Source of the DNA: Alistipes sp.
GTDB taxonomy: Bacteria; Bacteroidota; Bacteroidia; Bacteroidales; Rikenellaceae
Reading direction: 5' to 3'
DNA length: 64,000 nt
Assembly (NCBI GenBank): GCA_017437045.1
Contig: JAFSBY010000006.1
Location: 110,083 to 174,082, forward strand
Positions 17,904-27,932 of this stretch are shown in pieces (the stretch's first letter is position 1; each line of letters begins with the position of its first letter). The notes under the pieces are model-generated. The model was not told the origin of the DNA and did no database searches. It worked only from the letters and a program-made list of their open reading frames with translations. A program made the translations under genes and the position numbers.

Positions 17904-19349
17904 ATGCGAATTGATTTGGTGTTGCGATATGTCGGGATGGTGATGTTGTTCATCGCCGCCTTCATGCTGGTTTCGGTAGGTATCTCCTACGCGAGCGGTG
18001 TGGACTCGGCCTTCTATCCGCTGCTGCTCTCGGCGCTGCTGACGGCCCTGCTGGGTGCCTTTCCGCAGATCTTTGTCGAGAAGAAGGGCCATTTGAGCAC
18101 CAAAGAGGGCTTTGCCGTGGTGGTAGGCTCGTGGTTGGTGGCCTGCATCGTGGGTATGTTCCCCTATCTGATCTGGGGCGGGGAGTTTAACCTGATCAAT
18201 GCTTGGTTTGAAAGTGTTTCGGGCTTTACGACTACCGGAGCTACGATTCTGAACGATATCGAGGCCTTGCCGCGCGGATTGCTCTTTTGGCGTATGTCCT
18301 CCACCTGGATCGGCGGTATGGGTGTTGTGATGTTTGCGTTGGTCATCCTGCCGTCGATGGGACGCAGTAAGATGACCCTTTCGAATGTCGAGCTCTCGAC
18401 GCTGGCTAAAGAGAATTTCAACTATCGCACGCAGGTGATCGTGCGTATTCTGTTGGTGGTCTATTTGGGCTTGACGTTGCTTTCGCTCGTATCGCTGAAG
18501 ATGGCCGGCATGAATTGGTTTGATTCGTTGTGCCACGCCATGTCAGCTGTGTCCACCAGTGGATTCTCGACAAAAAACCTCTCGATCGCCTTCTATAACA
18601 GCCCGGCCATCGAGACCATTTTGATCTTGACAATGGCCATTTCGGGTATTCACTTTGGTCTGATCTATGCCACGGTGACCGGTAAGCGAAACAATGTGTT
18701 TCGGTCGGAGGTGACACGCTATTACGTGGGTATGCTGCTTGTCATGTCGCTCTTGATTGCCATCAGCCTCTATGGGGCCGATCTCTACTCTACCTTCTCG
18801 ACTTCGTTCCGTCACGCTGTTTTCCAGGTTGTTTCGGTGACGACGACGAGTGGCTTTGCTACGGCCGATACCAACTTATGGACCCCCTTTGCCGTCGTGA
18901 TCCTGATCGTCGGGTCCATGGTCTGTGCCTCGGCAGGATCGACGACCGGAGGTCTGAAGATCAATCGTCTGATCTTGGCTGTCAAGATGATGAAGGCGCG
19001 TCTGTTGCAACAGCGACACCCGAACGCCGTCATTCGGGTACGCTTGGATGGTATGATTCAAGAGCACGACATGCTGCATTCGGTCATGGTCTTCATCGTG
19101 GCATACGTCGTGCTGATTCTGATCGGCGCCTTGATCGGAACGATGTGGGGATTGGATCTGACGACCGCTTTTACCGGCTCGGTAGCCTGTATGGGTAACA
19201 TCGGTCCCGGTTTTGGAGAGGTCGGTTCGATGGATAATTTTGCCTCGATGCCGACGGTAATTAAGGGCGTGGATTCGCTCCTGATGCTCTTCGGTCGTTT
19301 GGAGATATTTGGTTTGATACAACTCTTCTTTATGAAGTGGTGGAAATAA
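17904..19349 (+). CDS. trkH: Trk-type potassium uptake permease TrkH
   Basis: Potassium channel-like permease of the Trk/Ktr/HKT family. Four selectivity-filter loops can be traced: GFTTTGATI, AVSTSGFST, VTTTSGFAT and MGNIGPGFG. The CASAGSTTGGLKINR segment is typical of TrkH. 481 residues with about ten membrane segments, as usual. The cytoplasmic regulatory subunit TrkA is not seen in the window, although TrkH normally depends on it. The gene sits between the solo sensor protein and the SPOR-domain protein. Confidence 0.93.
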   Translation: MRIDLVLRYVGMVMLFIAAFMLVSVGISYASGVDSAFYPLLLSALLTALLGAFPQIFVEKKGHLSTKEGFAVVVGSWLVACIVGMFPYLIWGGEFNLINAWFESVSGFTTTGATILNDIEALPRGLLFWRMSSTWIGGMGVVMFALVILPSMGRSKMTLSNVELSTLAKENFNYRTQVIVRILLVVYLGLTLLSLVSLKMAGMNWFDSLCHAMSAVSTSGFSTKNLSIAFYNSPAIETILILTMAISGIHFGLIYATVTGKRNNVFRSEVTRYYVGMLLVMSLLIAISLYGADLYSTFSTSFRHAVFQVVSVTTTSGFATADTNLWTPFAVVILIVGSMVCASAGSTTGGLKINRLILAVKMMKARLLQQRHPNAVIRVRLDGMIQEHDMLHSVMVFIVAYVVLILIGALIGTMWGLDLTTAFTGSVACMGNIGPGFGEVGSMDNFASMPTVIKGVDSLLMLFGRLEIFGLIQLFFMKWWK

Positions 19350-19360
19350 AGAGTTTCGTG

Positions 19361-20896
19361 ATGAGAAAATTGCTTGTTCTATGGGGTTTGACCCTGTTTT
19401 ATGTAGCCCCGATCGTCGCACAACAGCCTGTCAAGGCGCGTATTGCCGGCCTGGAGTCCCACGCCGAATATATGTCGCTCTTGGAGCAGGATGCCGTATT
19501 GCAGATGCGTGAGGATTCGATCGCTTCGGCGATGATCCGTGTACGCCAACAATTGCGCGAGGATCCGGAAAACAGACCGCAGTATGCCCAGCAGATCTTG
19601 CAATGCGAGAACGAAATCTTTGAACTGCGCACGGCCAAGGGTCGTGTGATTGACCGTATCAACACGATCGAACAAGAGTGGGTCTTGGCCAATCTGAATG
19701 CCGAGATCGCCCGCCAACAGCAGGATCCTGCCGGTCAGGAACTTCCCGACTCGCTGAAATGTCGTAATTTGATCGATAATACCCCCTTCCGGCAGCATCT
19801 AACCCGCCAAGATTACGGGGCGTTGCGACGTGCACAACGTGATGAGATGCAGGCCGTGGAGATGGTCAATCGTTATCTGAATAACTATTTGTCGCTGACT
19901 GAGTTGGGCGCTACCTATGCCGCTGTGGCAACCGAGCAGGAGGCGCTTGCCGTGTTGGACAGCATGACCATGATCGAGCGGCGGAATGAGGAGGTGGCCG
20001 ATTCGTTGGGTGCGGTTTGGAATCAGATTTTTGATAATAAGAGCTATGCGTATGACTACCTGATGGAGGCCTTGCGCAAAGAGGAGCAGTTGGATCGTCA
20101 GCAGGAGCGGTTGTCAGCCACGATGCGTGAGATCGGCACCTTGCAGGGCGAGACTGTTTCGGATCAGTTGGTGGACTACTTCCTGCGCAAACAGGCGCTG
20201 GTGGCTTATGAGTTGGATGTGGCGCAGGCGTTGCAATTTGATGCGGCGTGCGATTCGTTGCGCGGGGTGGCCTCGCAGCTGACGGCCATTGATTACAAAT
20301 TGCCCAAGATCACGGTCGAGGAGCGCACCTTTATCGAGTATGACTCGCTCCAATTCTCCTCCAAGCCGGTCTATACGGCAGCGAATCCGATTCCGGAATG
20401 TCGTATCTATCAGCGCGGTACGATCTATCGCGTGCAGCTGGGTACCTTCTCGACCAAACGTCCCGTTTCGATCTTCCGAGGGACTTCGCCCTTGAGCTAT
20501 CTGCAGACCGAGGATCAGAAGTGGCGTTATTTTGCCGGTGGCTTTGCTACGCTCGAAGAGGCTGAAGCGGCACAAGCGACCTTGAAGAAGCGAGGCTTTA
20601 CGCGTCCGGAGGTGGTCGTTTGGATAGATGGCGTCTATCGTAATTTGGCCGAGGAACCGCTGCCCTCGGCGGCCGATTCGGGCTATCGCATCGAGTTTGA
20701 ATTTGACGAAGCACTGCCCGAGCAGGTGCGAACAGCGATTACGCAAGGTGAGTACGGAGTGGAGATCTCCCGCGTGGGAAGCAGCCGCTACATCATCGGT
20801 ACCTTTGTCGAGCGAGCCGATGCCGAGAAGGTGGTCGAAGCGATTCGTGCGGAGATGGGGTCGATCGACCTTTCGATTGTGCAGATTGGTCAGTAG
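19361..20896 (+). CDS. Secreted coiled-coil protein with two C-terminal SPOR-like domains
   Basis: A 511-residue exported protein. The signal peptide is MRKLLVLWGLTLFYVAPIVAQ. Residues about 25-330 are almost all helical, rich in Glu, Gln and Arg, and look like coiled coil. Two tandem SPOR-like modules follow: one around IYRVQLGTFSTKRPVSIFRG, ending in GFTRPEVVVW, and a second starting YRIEFEFDEALPEQV and ending in IDLSIVQIG. SPOR domains bind denuded glycan strands of peptidoglycan, so a role at the division site or wall is likely. Start ATG 19361 is 11 bp after the trkH stop. Confidence 0.8.
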   Translation: MRKLLVLWGLTLFYVAPIVAQQPVKARIAGLESHAEYMSLLEQDAVLQMREDSIASAMIRVRQQLREDPENRPQYAQQILQCENEIFELRTAKGRVIDRINTIEQEWVLANLNAEIARQQQDPAGQELPDSLKCRNLIDNTPFRQHLTRQDYGALRRAQRDEMQAVEMVNRYLNNYLSLTELGATYAAVATEQEALAVLDSMTMIERRNEEVADSLGAVWNQIFDNKSYAYDYLMEALRKEEQLDRQQERLSATMREIGTLQGETVSDQLVDYFLRKQALVAYELDVAQALQFDAACDSLRGVASQLTAIDYKLPKITVEERTFIEYDSLQFSSKPVYTAANPIPECRIYQRGTIYRVQLGTFSTKRPVSIFRGTSPLSYLQTEDQKWRYFAGGFATLEEAEAAQATLKKRGFTRPEVVVWIDGVYRNLAEEPLPSAADSGYRIEFEFDEALPEQVRTAITQGEYGVEISRVGSSRYIIGTFVERADAEKVVEAIRAEMGSIDLSIVQIGQ

Positions 20897-20940
20897 CATA
20901 GATAGTTAAGAAGTTTTACCTCGATAAAAGATTTCGCTTT

Positions 20941-21405
20941 ATGGTTTGGTATATTGCCTTGTTGATCCTCTTCGGGCTGCTGTTCTTGGTGGCCGAGTTG
21001 GTCTTGCTGCCGGGTGTCTCGGTGTGTGGTGTTTTGTCGCTGGCCTGCTATGCCGGAGCCATCTATTTGGCCTTCACCCATCTGGGGACTACGGCGGGTA
21101 TTGTGGTGATCGTGATCATTGCCCTGCTATCGCTCCTGACCATCATCTTCTCGCTCCGAGCCAAGACCTGGCAACGTTTCTCGCTCAAACAAAATCTGGA
21201 GAATACGAGTATGCCTTCGCCCGAGCAGGAGCTCAAGGTGGGCGATCGCGGTACTACCCTCTCGCGCTTGGCTCCGATGGGCAAGGTGCAGATCGAAGGA
21301 CGCACCTATGAGGCCAAATCGGTCGATTGCTTTATCGATCAGCAAAGTCCGATCGAGGTGGTCGGCTTTGAGAATTTTAGTGTCATTGTCAAGAAAATCA
21401 ATTAA
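20941..21405 (+). CDS. NfeD-like membrane protein (short form)
   Basis: A 154-residue protein with two to three N-terminal membrane segments (residues about 1-75: [23 protein letters not shown], then two hydrophobic stretches). A C-terminal OB-fold of the NfeD type follows, with [29 protein letters not shown]. NfeD proteins are conserved partners of bacterial flotillins; the flotillin gene follows 11 bp downstream. No serine-protease domain is present, so this is the short type. Confidence 0.88.
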   Translation: MVWYIALLILFGLLFLVAELVLLPGVSVCGVLSLACYAGAIYLAFTHLGTTAGIVVIVIIALLSLLTIIFSLRAKTWQRFSLKQNLENTSMPSPEQELKVGDRGTTLSRLAPMGKVQIEGRTYEAKSVDCFIDQQSPIEVVGFENFSVIVKKIN

Positions 21406-21416
21406 AAAATAGGCGT

Positions 21417-22397
21417 ATGATAGAATTAAATGCAGACATGGGAATTATGGCCCTGGTGATCTTCGTATCGCTGGTTGCCGTTTGGTTGATCTTTTACTTT
21501 ATTCCGATCGGATTGTGGTTCTCGGCCCTGGTGTCGGGTGTGCGTATCAGCCTCTTGCAGCTGATTCTGATGCGCTGGCGTAAGGTGCCGCCTTCGATCA
21601 TTGTCTCGTCGATGATCGAGAGTACGAAGGCGGGTCTGAAGTTGAACCCGAACGAGCTGGAGGCACACTACCTGGCCGGTGGTAATGTGACCAATGTCGT
21701 ACACGCGCTGGTGTCGGCACAGAAGGCCAACATTCTGCTCGATTTCAAGATGGCTACGGCCATTGATTTGGCCGGACGCGACGTCTTCGAGGCGGTTCAG
21801 ATGTCGGTAAACCCGAAGGTGATCAATACGCCGCCGGTAGCTGCCGTAGCCAAGGATGGCATCCAGCTGATTGCCAAGGCGCGTGTGACGGTGCGTGCCA
21901 ACATCAAGCAGTTGGTCGGTGGTGCCGGTGAAGAGACTGTTTTGGCACGTGTCGGTGAGGGTATCGTCTCGTCGATCGGTTCGGCCGATTCGCACAAGAT
22001 CGTACTGGAGAATCCCGATTCGATCTCGCGTGTCGTATTGGAGAAGGGCCTCGATGCCGGTACGGCCTTTGAGATTTTGTCGATTGATATTGCTGATATT
22101 GATGTCGGTAAGAATATCGGTGCACAGCTGCAGATGGATCAGGCCGAGGCCGATAAGAATATCGCCCAGGCCAAGGCCGAGGAGCGTCGTGCTATGGCGG
22201 TAGCCTTGGAGCAGGAGAACAAGGCCAAGGCACAAGATGCCCGTGCGAAGGTGATCTTAGCCGAGGCTGAGGTGCCGCTGGCTATGGCCGAGGCCTTCCG
22301 CAATGGCAATCTGGGTATCATGGACTACTACAAGATGAAGAACATCATGGCCGATACGCAGATGCGTGAGACGATCGGCAAGCCCGAAAAGAAATAA
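21417..22397 (+). CDS. floA: Flotillin-like protein FloA
   Basis: Membrane-raft scaffold of the FloA/YqfA (UPF0365) family. It has an N-terminal membrane hairpin (residues about 9-50), then a PHB-type region ([54 protein letters not shown]), then an Ala/Glu-rich helix with [20 protein letters not shown]. 326 residues, full length. It forms an operon with the NfeD-like gene and ends at a strong terminator. Confidence 0.94.
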   Translation: MIELNADMGIMALVIFVSLVAVWLIFYFIPIGLWFSALVSGVRISLLQLILMRWRKVPPSIIVSSMIESTKAGLKLNPNELEAHYLAGGNVTNVVHALVSAQKANILLDFKMATAIDLAGRDVFEAVQMSVNPKVINTPPVAAVAKDGIQLIAKARVTVRANIKQLVGGAGEETVLARVGEGIVSSIGSADSHKIVLENPDSISRVVLEKGLDAGTAFEILSIDIADIDVGKNIGAQLQMDQAEADKNIAQAKAEERRAMAVALEQENKAKAQDARAKVILAEAEVPLAMAEAFRNGNLGIMDYYKMKNIMADTQMRETIGKPEKK

Positions 22398-22428
22398 TCG
22401 GATAGTCCGCTCGATATGGGTATTTACG

Positions 22429-22467
22429 GAGGCTGTCCACAGCAGATTGTGGCAGCCTCTTTTTTTA
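22429..22467 (+). terminator. Intrinsic terminator after floA
   Basis: Stem GAGGCTG(T)CCACA / TGTGGCAGCCTC with a single bulged T and a 6-nt loop, followed by seven to eight T. The GGCTGTC core recurs in other terminators of this window. Confidence 0.9.
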
Positions 22468-22484
22468 GAGAAAATCGGTTATAG

Positions 22485-23768
22485 ATGAAAAGACAACTCT
22501 TATGCTGGTTGCTGTTGTGGACAGCTGCGGCGACAGCTCAAGTGCGCTTTGAGGAGCATTTTTTCGATCGCACAATGCGCTTCGATTTCTATCATGGCGG
22601 TGATAGCCACACGGAGCATTACACCTTTGATGCGCTCAAGTCGGAGCCCTATTGGGCCGGGTCGAAGCGTTCGTTGGTCGATACGACCAATCTGGGCAAT
22701 CAACTCTTTCGGATCGTGGATGCCGAGAGCCGTCAGGTGCTCTATTCGCGGGGTTACTGCACGCTCTTCAACGAATGGCAGCAGACCGAGGAGGCTACCC
22801 GCATGGCGCGCAGCTACCCCGAATCGGTTGTATTTCCCTACCCGAAGCGTGCGGTGGTAATCGAATTTTACAGCCGCGATGCAAAGGGAAAATTTACGCA
22901 GCGATACAGCCAGCAGATCGATCCGGAGAGCTATTGGGTGGAGTCGTTCACTCCCCGATATGAGACCTTTGATGTGGTCTATCAGGGCGCTCCGGACCAT
23001 CGGGTCGATATTGTCGTCCTGCCCGAAGGTTATGCGGCCGATGAACGCGCCAAATTCGAGGAGGCCTGCCGTGGCTTTGCCGAGGCAATGTTTGCCTATG
23101 CTCCCTACAACAGGCTGAAGGAGCGATTTAACATCCGCGCCGTCTGGGCGCCTTCGGAGGACTCCGGCGTAACGATCCCGGGCGAGCGCATCTGGCGTAA
23201 TACGGCGTGTGGAGCCAATTTTACAACCTTCGATTCGGAACGCTATCAGACGGTGGCCGATCAGCAGCGACTGCGAGATTTGGCAGCTCATGTACCCTAT
23301 GAATATATCTACGTGTTGTCCAACACGCAGAAGTATGGCGGTGGCGGTATCTTCAACTTCTATGGCATCAGTGCGGCGCACAATCCGGGTTTCACGGGGA
23401 AGATCTATATCCACGAATTTGGCCATCTGTTGATGGGATTGGGCGATGAATATGTCGGAACGACGGCCTACGATGATACGATGTATGATCGAAAATTGGA
23501 GCCCTGGGAGCCGAATCTGACGACGTTGGTCGATTTTGAGCGAAAACAAATCTGGCGCGAACTGCTCGAGCAGACCACGCCGGTGCCTACGCCGACAACC
23601 GAGCCTTATCGCGAAAAGGTCGGTGTTTATGAGGGTGGAGGCTATGCTGCCAAGGGCATTTATCGTCCGGCGCAGCAGTGTCTGATGAACAGTTTCCGAG
23701 GAGTCGAGGCCTTCTGTCCGGTCTGCCAAGTGGCCATTGAACGGTATGTGGAATTCTTGTGCGAATAA
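22485..23768 (+). CDS. Secreted M64-family metallopeptidase
   Basis: Zinc peptidase of the M64 (IgA peptidase) family, 427 residues with a signal peptide (MKRQLLCWLLLWTAAATAQ). The zinc site is H310/E311/H314 in YIHEFGHLLMGLGDEYVG. Preceding family blocks are RVDIVVLPEGYAADERAKFEEACRGF and YIYVLSNTQKYGGGGIFNFYG. The N-terminal third (residues about 20-165) is a beta-rich domain usual for these proteins. M64 members of gut Bacteroidota are thought to be exported; cleavage of IgA is known only for the founding Clostridium enzyme and should not be assumed. It stands 18 bp after the floA terminator; no promoter box was seen. Confidence 0.88.
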   Translation: MKRQLLCWLLLWTAAATAQVRFEEHFFDRTMRFDFYHGGDSHTEHYTFDALKSEPYWAGSKRSLVDTTNLGNQLFRIVDAESRQVLYSRGYCTLFNEWQQTEEATRMARSYPESVVFPYPKRAVVIEFYSRDAKGKFTQRYSQQIDPESYWVESFTPRYETFDVVYQGAPDHRVDIVVLPEGYAADERAKFEEACRGFAEAMFAYAPYNRLKERFNIRAVWAPSEDSGVTIPGERIWRNTACGANFTTFDSERYQTVADQQRLRDLAAHVPYEYIYVLSNTQKYGGGGIFNFYGISAAHNPGFTGKIYIHEFGHLLMGLGDEYVGTTAYDDTMYDRKLEPWEPNLTTLVDFERKQIWRELLEQTTPVPTPTTEPYREKVGVYEGGGYAAKGIYRPAQQCLMNSFRGVEAFCPVCQVAIERYVEFLCE

Positions 23769-23808
23769 TAATTTGCCCGCCTTTGCGTTTATAAAACGGT
23801 CAAACAGC

Positions 23809-23826
23809 GATTTATTTCGATAAATC
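23809..23826. terminator. UUCG hairpin after the M64 gene
   Basis: Seven-bp stem GATTTAT / ATAAATC closed by a TTCG tetraloop, followed by a short T-rich stretch (CCCCTGTTTTTCG). It may end the peptidase transcript just before the next promoter. Confidence 0.45.
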
Positions 23827-23862
23827 ACCCCTGTTTTTCGCGTTTTATAATACAAAATATGC

Positions 23863-23870
23863 TATCTTTG
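23863..23870 (+). promoter_or_regulatory. -7 promoter box of the surface lipoprotein gene
   Basis: TATCTTTG, an exact TAnnTTTG match, 30 bp before the ATG at 23900. Confidence 0.7.
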
Positions 23871-23890
23871 CAACGATTTTTGAAGGAAAA

Positions 23891-25318
23891 ATGCAAACCA
23901 TGAAACATATCGTACATATCTTGGGCGTCGTATGTGGTCTCATGCTGCTGACGACCGCTTGTAGTGATAAAGACGAGGCCGGCTCGATCAGCTGGAACCA
24001 GAAAGCACTCTTTATGCATTGGGGTGAGGAGGCGACCGTCTCGTTTAGTGGATTTAATATCTCGAGCTATTCGATCTCGGACGTTCCCGAGGGTTGGGAT
24101 ACGCCGAAAATTGATGCGCAGAGCCTCACGGCAACGATCGTTGCTCCGGCTGAGGATTCGGGGGCTGCCGCTACCGGTACGATTCGTCTGCGTGGCTTGA
24201 CGACCGGAAGCGAATACATTCACTCGTCGCTCTATGTCGCCCTCAATGCGCTTGAGGTGGACTACACTGCGCAACCGGCTAACTGCTACATTGCCAATAA
24301 GCCGAATGCCTACTATCGCTTCGATGCGATGCGTAAGGGCAATGGGGAGCCGATTGCTACGGCGCGCGTGGCGGTGATCTGGCAGACGTCCATGAACTTG
24401 GTGCAATATTTGTCCTTCAACAACGGTGAGTGTGCCTTCTATATCAAGGCCGAGGACGATGATGCCACGAAACCCAAACGGGGTAACGCCCTGCTGGGAG
24501 CCTACGACTCGGCTGATAATCTGCTTTGGAGTTGGCATGTGTGGATCACCGATATGGATGTGGAAGGCGAGGTTATTACGAATGGTGAGTATGAGTTGAT
24601 GGGTCGTCAGTTGGGTGCTTTGGCATGTGCAAACGACACGCCGCAGGAGATCCTCGATTCGTATGGCGTTTACTACCAGCTGGGCCGCAAGGATCCCTTT
24701 GCCGGTCCCTCGACCTATACAGCCTCGAAGGGTACAACGATCAGCTTGTTTGATGCCGAAAGCAACACGGTGACCTATCAATATCCGGCCTCCAGCAGCG
24801 AGACGGGCAACTATAGCTACGCGAACAGCCACCCCACTCACTTCATCACGACCGAGCATAAGAATGAGAACTGGTGCCGCGAAATGACCAACAATGTGCA
24901 GGGCTGGAATGATACGCAAAAGTCGGTCAATGACCCCTGCCCCTATGGTTGGCGTGTTGCTCCGGCAGCAGCCTTTGCCGGCTTGACCATCGCAGATGAT
25001 CTGACCGTGGAGGATGCTGCCACGCGTTACGCCTCGAGCTATGGATGGCAACTGACGAATGGCAGCGCATCGCACTTCTGGTTTGCGGCCGGTCGTCGTA
25101 TTTACCTCGATGGTAAGATCGAAAACCTCTATAACGACACGTTGGTGCGCAATATTGCTACCGAGGCGCAGCCCTGGGTGGGCTATTTGTGGGCTTCCGA
25201 GGGTACGATCTTCACCTATTGGTTTAATAAGGCCAACCCCGCCGCAAGCGGTGTGCGCAACGACTATCAGTTGGGCGGAGCCAATGGCCTTTCGGTGCGC
25301 TGTGTGCGCGAGAAATAG
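23891..25318 (+). CDS. Surface lipoprotein with FISUMP-like C-terminal domain
   Basis: Predicted outer-membrane lipoprotein of 475 residues. A lipobox ends at the cysteine of LMLLTTACSD; the second ATG at 23900 (MKHIVHILG) is an equally good start. Residues about 30-115 form a beta-sandwich-like region. A segment beginning PANCYIANKPNAYYRFDA follows. The C-terminus has the pattern NDPCPYGWRVAPAAAF ... GGANGLSVRCVREK, which resembles the Fibrobacter succinogenes major paralogous (FISUMP) domain found in many Bacteroidota surface proteins. Substrate unknown. It has its own promoter and terminator. Confidence 0.75.
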   Translation: MQTMKHIVHILGVVCGLMLLTTACSDKDEAGSISWNQKALFMHWGEEATVSFSGFNISSYSISDVPEGWDTPKIDAQSLTATIVAPAEDSGAAATGTIRLRGLTTGSEYIHSSLYVALNALEVDYTAQPANCYIANKPNAYYRFDAMRKGNGEPIATARVAVIWQTSMNLVQYLSFNNGECAFYIKAEDDDATKPKRGNALLGAYDSADNLLWSWHVWITDMDVEGEVITNGEYELMGRQLGALACANDTPQEILDSYGVYYQLGRKDPFAGPSTYTASKGTTISLFDAESNTVTYQYPASSSETGNYSYANSHPTHFITTEHKNENWCREMTNNVQGWNDTQKSVNDPCPYGWRVAPAAAFAGLTIADDLTVEDAATRYASSYGWQLTNGSASHFWFAAGRRIYLDGKIENLYNDTLVRNIATEAQPWVGYLWASEGTIFTYWFNKANPAASGVRNDYQLGGANGLSVRCVREK

Positions 25319-25341
25319 CCGCACCCAAAACGATCTTAACG

Positions 25342-25375
25342 AGGGCTGTCGAATCCAGGCGTATTCGACAGCCCT
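25342..25375 (+). terminator. Hairpin terminator after the FISUMP-like lipoprotein
   Basis: Perfect 13-bp stem AGGGCTGTCGAAT / ATTCGACAGCCCT with an 8-nt loop, followed by TGTTGTTTGG. The T-run is weak but the stem is strong; it shares the GGCTGTC core with other terminators. Confidence 0.75.
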
Positions 25376-25445
25376 TGTTGTTTGGAGGGGCTTTTGGTAG
25401 GGTTTGGTATGCACCTTGCAGGAGGACTGCCAAAACAGACGGATT

Positions 25446-26648
25446 ATGCAAATCAATACCGGTAAAGGCTCTATTTCGCTGCTTGTGCTCTTGGCTATCT
25501 GGTCGGTCTCGGCTGTCTCTTCGCTGCCCGGATTGGCTATCTCCCCCATCTTGGGCGATCTGGCTAAAATCTTCCCGACGGCTACCGAGCTGGAGATTCA
25601 ACTGCTCACGTCACTCCCCTCGCTGCTGATTATTCCCTTTGTCCTGCTGGCGGGTAAACTCTCGGAGGGTAGCGAGCCCTTGCCGATCTTGTTCGTAGGT
25701 CTGGCTATCTTCTTTTTGAGCGGTGTGGTCTGCCTCTTCAGCAAGAACATCGGCATGCTGATCTTTATGAGCTGCGTGCTGGGTATGGGTGCCGGTATGA
25801 TGATCCCCTTCTCGACGGGTCTGGTTGTGAACTACTTCACGGGCGATTCCCGCGTCCGCCAACTCGGTTACAGCTCGGCCATCAACAACCTCACGTTGGT
25901 GGTCGCCACCGCCTTGACGGGCTATTTAGCCGAGATGGATTGGCACCTCCCCTTTTTGGTCTATCTGTTGCCCGGCCTCTCGTTTGTGCTGGTCTTTGCC
26001 CTGCGGCGGGTGCCTATTCCGCCCGAGCCGCGCGAAAGTTTGCAGTTGCAGAACACCCGCACCGACTATCGGAAATTGGCAGGCCTGATGCTCTTCTACC
26101 TTTTTATTACCTATGCCGTGCTGGTCATCACCTACGATCTGCCCTTCCTCGTGGAGCATAATCACCTCCCGTCCAGCCTTTCGGGATGGCTCATTTCGCT
26201 CTTCTTCTTGGCTATCATGGCCCCTGGCTTTGTGCTCAATCCGATCATTCGCCGCCTGCGTTCGCTGACGAATCTCCTTTCGCTCGTGCTGGTTGCGTTG
26301 GGGTTGATCTGCATCGGATTCTTCCATACCAAAGGGATGCTGGTGCTTGGGGTGCTTTTGTCGGGCTTGGGCTATGGGGTGATGCAGCCGATCATCTACG
26401 ACAAGGCTGCCACGATCGCTCCACCGCGCTCGGCTACCTGGGCTTTGGCGTGTGTGATGGCCATGAACTATCTGGCCGTGATGATCTGCCCCTTCCTGCT
26501 CTCGTTGGCCCGCGTGCTCTTCAAAACGACGAACGAAGCATTCGCCTTTCAGATGAATGCCGTGCTGGTCCTGGTTTGTGCCATCGCCGCCTGCTGCCAC
26601 CGCCGCCACTTTGTCCTGGGCATGGACAAACGCTATTATGTGCAGTAG
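25446..26648 (+). CDS. Major facilitator superfamily transporter
   Basis: Inner-membrane secondary transporter of 400 residues with about twelve membrane segments. Start at ATG 25446 (MQINTGKGSISLLVLLAIWSV), since the longer frame adds a hydrophilic, Cys-containing stretch that is not membrane-like. The first half includes GLAISPILGDLAKIFPTAT and MLIFMSCVLGMGAGMMIPFS, where MFS motif-like glycines are seen. A charged central loop (LRRVPIPPEPRESLQLQ) separates the halves. The resemblance is to the drug-efflux group, but the substrate cannot be told from sequence. Confidence 0.85.
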   Translation: MQINTGKGSISLLVLLAIWSVSAVSSLPGLAISPILGDLAKIFPTATELEIQLLTSLPSLLIIPFVLLAGKLSEGSEPLPILFVGLAIFFLSGVVCLFSKNIGMLIFMSCVLGMGAGMMIPFSTGLVVNYFTGDSRVRQLGYSSAINNLTLVVATALTGYLAEMDWHLPFLVYLLPGLSFVLVFALRRVPIPPEPRESLQLQNTRTDYRKLAGLMLFYLFITYAVLVITYDLPFLVEHNHLPSSLSGWLISLFFLAIMAPGFVLNPIIRRLRSLTNLLSLVLVALGLICIGFFHTKGMLVLGVLLSGLGYGVMQPIIYDKAATIAPPRSATWALACVMAMNYLAVMICPFLLSLARVLFKTTNEAFAFQMNAVLVLVCAIAACCHRRHFVLGMDKRYYVQ

Positions 26649-26669
26649 CGCATTTTCGTAAGTCAAAAA

Positions 26670-26702
26670 GGGTGCTCAACTGCAGTAGTTGAACACCCTC
26701 TT
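26670..26702. terminator. Bidirectional terminator between the MFS gene and hom
   Basis: Twelve-bp stem GGGTGCTCAACT / AGTTGAACACCC with one mismatch, loop GCAGT, and A-rich and T-rich flanks. It separates two convergent genes. Confidence 0.8.
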
Positions 26703-26720
26703 TATGTGTAGCCTGTGCGG

Positions 26721-27932
26721 CTAGTTATCCTTATTGAGGAAGAAGATCGGGATATTGGCGATAAAGAGATCCTTGGCGGTGAGTTGGTCGCGTTTGGCGA
26801 TCAGCTCCGAGAGGCGGATGTCGCCAATGACGTAGTTGCTCTCCGACGAGATATACTGCTCGTGGATCTGCTCGAAGTGCAGCACGTGCTGAATATTGGT
26901 CTGCGAATAGCGGACGTAGATCTTCAACAGAATGTCGGTCGTGTAGTCGGGCTTCTGCTCGAAATGCTGCTTCTTGTATTCGTAGCGATAGTCGTGACGA
27001 CGGGCCATGATGTCGCTCAAGATCGACGAGGCCGTAGGCAACGAGCCTGCCCCTTTGCCGAACATAAACTGACGGTCGTAGCATTCGCCACGAATCACTA
27101 CGCCGTTATACTCGTCATCGACGCTATAAATATACTTGTTCGGGCTGACAAATTCGGGCATCACAAACATCGTGAAGTGCTCGTCGCTGACCTTCACAAC
27201 CTGCGCCACCAACTTGATCTTCACCCCCTTCTCGCGGGCATACTGAATATCCGAATCGTGGATCGTCGAGATGCCGTAGGTGAAGATGCGCTCGGGGGCA
27301 ACATAGGTACCTAAAGCATGGACGGTGATGATGACGAGTTTGAATAACGAGTCGTAGCCTTCGATATCGAACGAGGGGTCGGTCTCGGCAAAGCCCAACT
27401 CCTGGGCCTTGCGCAGCGCACTCTCGTAGGGCTCTTTGTGGTCGAAGACGCGCGAAAGGATGTAGTTCGACGAGCCATTCAAGATACCCTTGACCTCCAA
27501 CAGCAGGTCGTTGTCGTAGTACTCTTCGAGGTTGCGAATGACAGGAATAGAGCCACACGACGAGGCATCGTAGAGCAAGGCTACGTTGTGCTTCTTCTGC
27601 AACTCGATCAACTCGGGCAGGTGCTTGGCTAACATCGCTTTGCTGCCCGAGACAACCGGAATACCGCGCTCAAGAGCCGTTTTGACGATCTGATAGGCAT
27701 CGTCGGCATTGTTGATCACCTCGACGATCAGGTCGATCTCCGGATTGAGGAGAATATCCTCGGCGCGATCGGTCAAAAGCGAGGCATCGACCTCCGTGCG
27801 GCGGGGCTTTTGCAGGTTGCTGACACAAATCTTGACCACCTCGGCGTGGGCATTCTTCGATTTGCGGATCACTTCGTAGACGCCTTGTCCGACAACTCCG
27901 AAGCCGAATAGACCTATTTTAATGTTACTCAT
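26721..27932 (-). CDS. hom: Homoserine dehydrogenase
   Basis: NAD(P)-dependent reduction of aspartate semialdehyde to homoserine, on the way to threonine and methionine. The Rossmann motif GLFGFGVVGQGVYE is at the N-terminus. Next come the catalytic region GSKAMLAKHLPELIEL and SSCGSIPVIRNLEEYY, and the substrate domain GILNGSSNYILSRVF and FAETDPSFDIEGYDSLFKL. Residues after about 320 form a C-terminal extension. 403 residues; no fused aspartokinase. It overlaps metX by 8 bp and is transcribed after it. Confidence 0.94.
   Translation of the reverse strand: MSNIKIGLFGFGVVGQGVYEVIRKSKNAHAEVVKICVSNLQKPRRTEVDASLLTDRAEDILLNPEIDLIVEVINNADDAYQIVKTALERGIPVVSGSKAMLAKHLPELIELQKKHNVALLYDASSCGSIPVIRNLEEYYDNDLLLEVKGILNGSSNYILSRVFDHKEPYESALRKAQELGFAETDPSFDIEGYDSLFKLVIITVHALGTYVAPERIFTYGISTIHDSDIQYAREKGVKIKLVAQVVKVSDEHFTMFVMPEFVSPNKYIYSVDDEYNGVVIRGECYDRQFMFGKGAGSLPTASSILSDIMARRHDYRYEYKKQHFEQKPDYTTDILLKIYVRYSQTNIQHVLHFEQIHEQYISSESNYVIGDIRLSELIAKRDQLTAKDLFIANIPIFFLNKDN

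Noticed and set aside
23825-25549. 574-codon minus-strand frame opposite the surface lipoprotein
   Set aside because: Antisense to a gene with a clear signal peptide and C-terminal domain; it also crosses a terminator and a promoter.
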